Of a DNA stretch of 64,000 bases, positions 62,101-64,000 are shown piece after piece. The notes beneath the pieces were generated by a model, which was not told where the DNA came from, did not search any database, and saw only the letters and a list, made by a program, of their open reading frames with translations. Origin of the DNA: Tethya wilhelma (Eukaryota > Porifera > Demospongiae > Tethyida > Tethyidae); assembly GCA_964030475.1 (NCBI GenBank), contig CAXIPT010000003.1, forward strand, positions 11,300,295 through 11,364,294. Reading direction: 5' to 3'. Both the position numbers and the translations under genes were made by a program. Within the stretch, counting starts at the first letter, position 1. Each line of letters starts with the position of its first letter.

Positions 62101-64000
62101 TACCACCCAGCTCTGTTCAATGTTGTAGAAATCTCTAAGGAACAGGATATGTCCTCTGTCATTAAGTTCGTCACAGATTTTACACAGATGAAGTGTACTA
62201 TCTGGTATGAATATCGAGATCGTATCAGTTAAGGGAGACTCTTCAAGTTCCTTTGTGATCTTTGCTTGAATCTGCTCCACAGTAGCAGCAAAGACTCCAT
62301 TGAATTTGTCAAGGAGATACACGTAAAAGCAGTGCGCACTGAAAGTGATAGCTTCTCTCATTCGTAGGGTATTACAACTGCTCTTTAGACATTGGCGAAG
62401 TTCAGTCATACCACGAGACTCTGGATACTGGCAGTTCATTCTGATAAAACCAGCGAAAATGAATTTTGATACAGACTGAATGTGATCATTGGCTTTCAAT
62501 GATTTGATCTTGGAAGATGGATTTTCTCCTCTCTCTTTGAGCACATCGCTATGGCTACCTACGATGATGACATGTGGTTTACTGATCACAGATACACACT
62601 GGTTCTCTAAAAATGTCAGCCAGTAGAGGATGGATGTCACAATTTTCTCTTCAGTCTCACAAAGATCTACTACGACCAGAAAAATTGGGGGAAAAGAACG
62701 AATAGCATTCTTCAGCACTGCAGCATGACTACCATAGAACTCTCTTTGTCCAGCAAAGTCGTAAAACGTGACGTATCCATATTCTTTGCTCTCGTATTCG
62801 TGAGGAACAATACCAGCTGTCCTTTCATCCTGTCCTGTTATTTTCTGCTTTGGTGTGAACACACGTCCAAAGAATGAGCTTTCTTTTTGAAGAGCTGCAG
62901 TGAGAGTACTCTTACCAGCCTTAGGATTACCAACTACAAACACTTTAACAGGAGGGTTTAAGGGCTGCTTCAGAATTTGCCCGTGGATTTTGTAGAGATC
63001 ATCAGCGTGTGCACCGTGTCTAATGAGTTCTCTGATAATGGCAACTGTACATGTGGAGTTTCTGGCTGGGATCATGACCACTTGAAGTGGAGTCAGTCCA
63101 TCTTTGTTCTTGGTGTTTGGATCGGAATCAGCAGCCGTCAATAGTTTCACAGTGTCAATACAATATCGCCGACATGCCGTATGAAGAGGAGTGTTGCCTC
63201 CTCTGTCTGCTACATTGGGATTTGCACCATGTGTGATGAGTTCGTCTACAATTAGTGAATGGTAAGAAGAGGTCACTTGAAGTGGAGTCCATCCAGCTTT
63301 GTTTCTAGCATTAGTGTCACACTTTTCAGTATTCAAGAGACATTTGACAGAGCCTAGCTCTCCAGCCTGACAAGCAGCGTGAAGAGGAGTGTTACCATCA
63401 CTGTCAGTCACGTCAGGATTAGCACCATGTGCAATCAGCTCCTTTATCACATTCAGGCAAGTTGGAGATGTTAGTTGGAGAGGAGTCAATCCATCATTAT
63501 TCTTGACAATTGGGTCACAATTTTCGATCGACATCAGATACTTGACTGTTTCTAGTTTGGTTTCAGCAAAACGACATGCAATATGGAGTGGAGTGTCACC
63601 ATTGCTGTCAGATATGTTAGGATTTGCACCATGTGCAACAAGCTCTTTCATAACTAGTAAAGATGAAGCAATGTGATAAGGAGTCTGTCCTTGATTGTTG
63701 CTAGCATTTGGGTCACACATTTTCAATGATAAGAGATGTCTAACAGTGTTCAGATCTCCATTAAGAGAGGCAATGTGAAGAGAAGTGTCACCACAAGAGT
63801 CAGCTATGTTTGGTTTTGCACCATGTGCAGTTAGCTCCTTTGTAATTTCAAAACCTTGAGACTCACTGGTCATATTCTTTACAGACAGGTTGGTCATAAT
63901 GGGGGTCCTTCCATCCTTATTCTGTATGTTAGGATTGCATTTTGTCTTTGTTAGAAGATATTTCACGGCATCTAGTCGTCTGATGGAACATACAAAGTGA
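59135..64000 (-). pseudogene. Ankyrin - Roc-COR - death domain protein, gene B, disrupted and 5'-incomplete
   Basis: Exons: 59754 to beyond 64,000, then 59552-59654 and 59135-59442. The paralogue of gene A has the same exon plan and a nearly identical death domain. Ankyrin repeats run from the window edge to about 63,000. The Roc has VVGNPKAGKST, DFAGQREFYG and VGSHSDVL. The frame is open from the edge to 61,408 and again from 61,481 to 59,754. The break is caused by a 1,171 bp tandem duplication (1171 = 3 x 390 + 1), which shifts frame and brings a stop 57 bp later. Take out one copy and the frame is continuous. If the duplication is real the product is truncated in the COR region; if it is an assembly error the gene is intact. 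Confidence 0.85.
60294..62635. repeat. Perfect 1,171 bp tandem duplication inside gene B
   Basis: 60294-61464 and 61465-62635 appear identical, and shadow frames in both copies agree residue for residue. The junction gaggatggat|aatggcttct is clean, with little microhomology. It covers the end of the Roc and most of the COR region. Confidence 0.93.

Overview
This window is intron-rich animal DNA. Exons are bounded by GT/AG, calcium-binding EGF cassettes are phase 1-1, CA/CT microsatellites are frequent, and several small inverted-repeat transposon families are dispersed through it. The gene content (AIG1-type GTPases joined to EGF arrays, Ank-Roc-COR-death proteins, short compact genes) points to an early-branching metazoan. 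A demosponge similar to Amphimedon is my best guess, but that is inference and was not tested by any search.

Layout. (1) 1-25,961, minus strand: a tandem array of four complete genes plus one truncated gene. Each complete gene encodes, from N to C terminus, a TRAF-like RING, one TRAF-type zinc finger, a proline-rich stretch, one transmembrane segment, 6-10 EGF modules and a C-terminal AIG1/GIMAP-like GTPase. I traced splice sites for all four, and in each the exon lengths sum to a multiple of three (914, 1130, 918 and 1363 aa). The rightmost gene carries an extra N-terminal region of about 540 aa. (2) 26,197-30,896, minus: a ten-exon delta-1-pyrroline-5-carboxylate synthase (ALDH18A1 type, 820 aa). 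(3) 31,067-45,537, plus: a PEST-family protein tyrosine phosphatase (PTPN12/18/22 type) with the conserved C-terminal tail motif. Its 5' part is interrupted by a roughly 5 kb block holding the 3' end of an SLC4 bicarbonate transporter and a decayed PMS2-like fragment. That block is flanked by an identical ~900 bp repeat and contains an 'n', so it may be an assembly artefact. (4) 46,963-48,483, plus: an intronless TatD-family hydrolase fused to two CCHC zinc knuckles. (5) 48,674-49,316, minus: LSM8. (6) 49,701-51,548, plus: an ARF GTPase of the ARF4/5 type, followed by a diverged second copy of its last exon. (7) 53,157-64,000, minus: two tandem paralogues with ankyrin repeats, a Roc-COR module and death domains. 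The second is broken by a perfect 1,171 bp tandem duplication and runs off the window.

How they fit together. The housekeeping genes are tightly packed and often head-to-head (P5CS/PTP 170 bp apart; LSM8/ARF 384 bp apart). Both flanks hold expanding tandem families built from signalling or innate-immunity type domains. The most unusual system is the RING-TRAFzf-TM-EGF-AIG1 family. One predicted chain places a RING on one side of a membrane and a GTPase, behind an EGF array, on the other, which is topologically puzzling. All of its RING copies also have Asn in place of the zinc-binding His.
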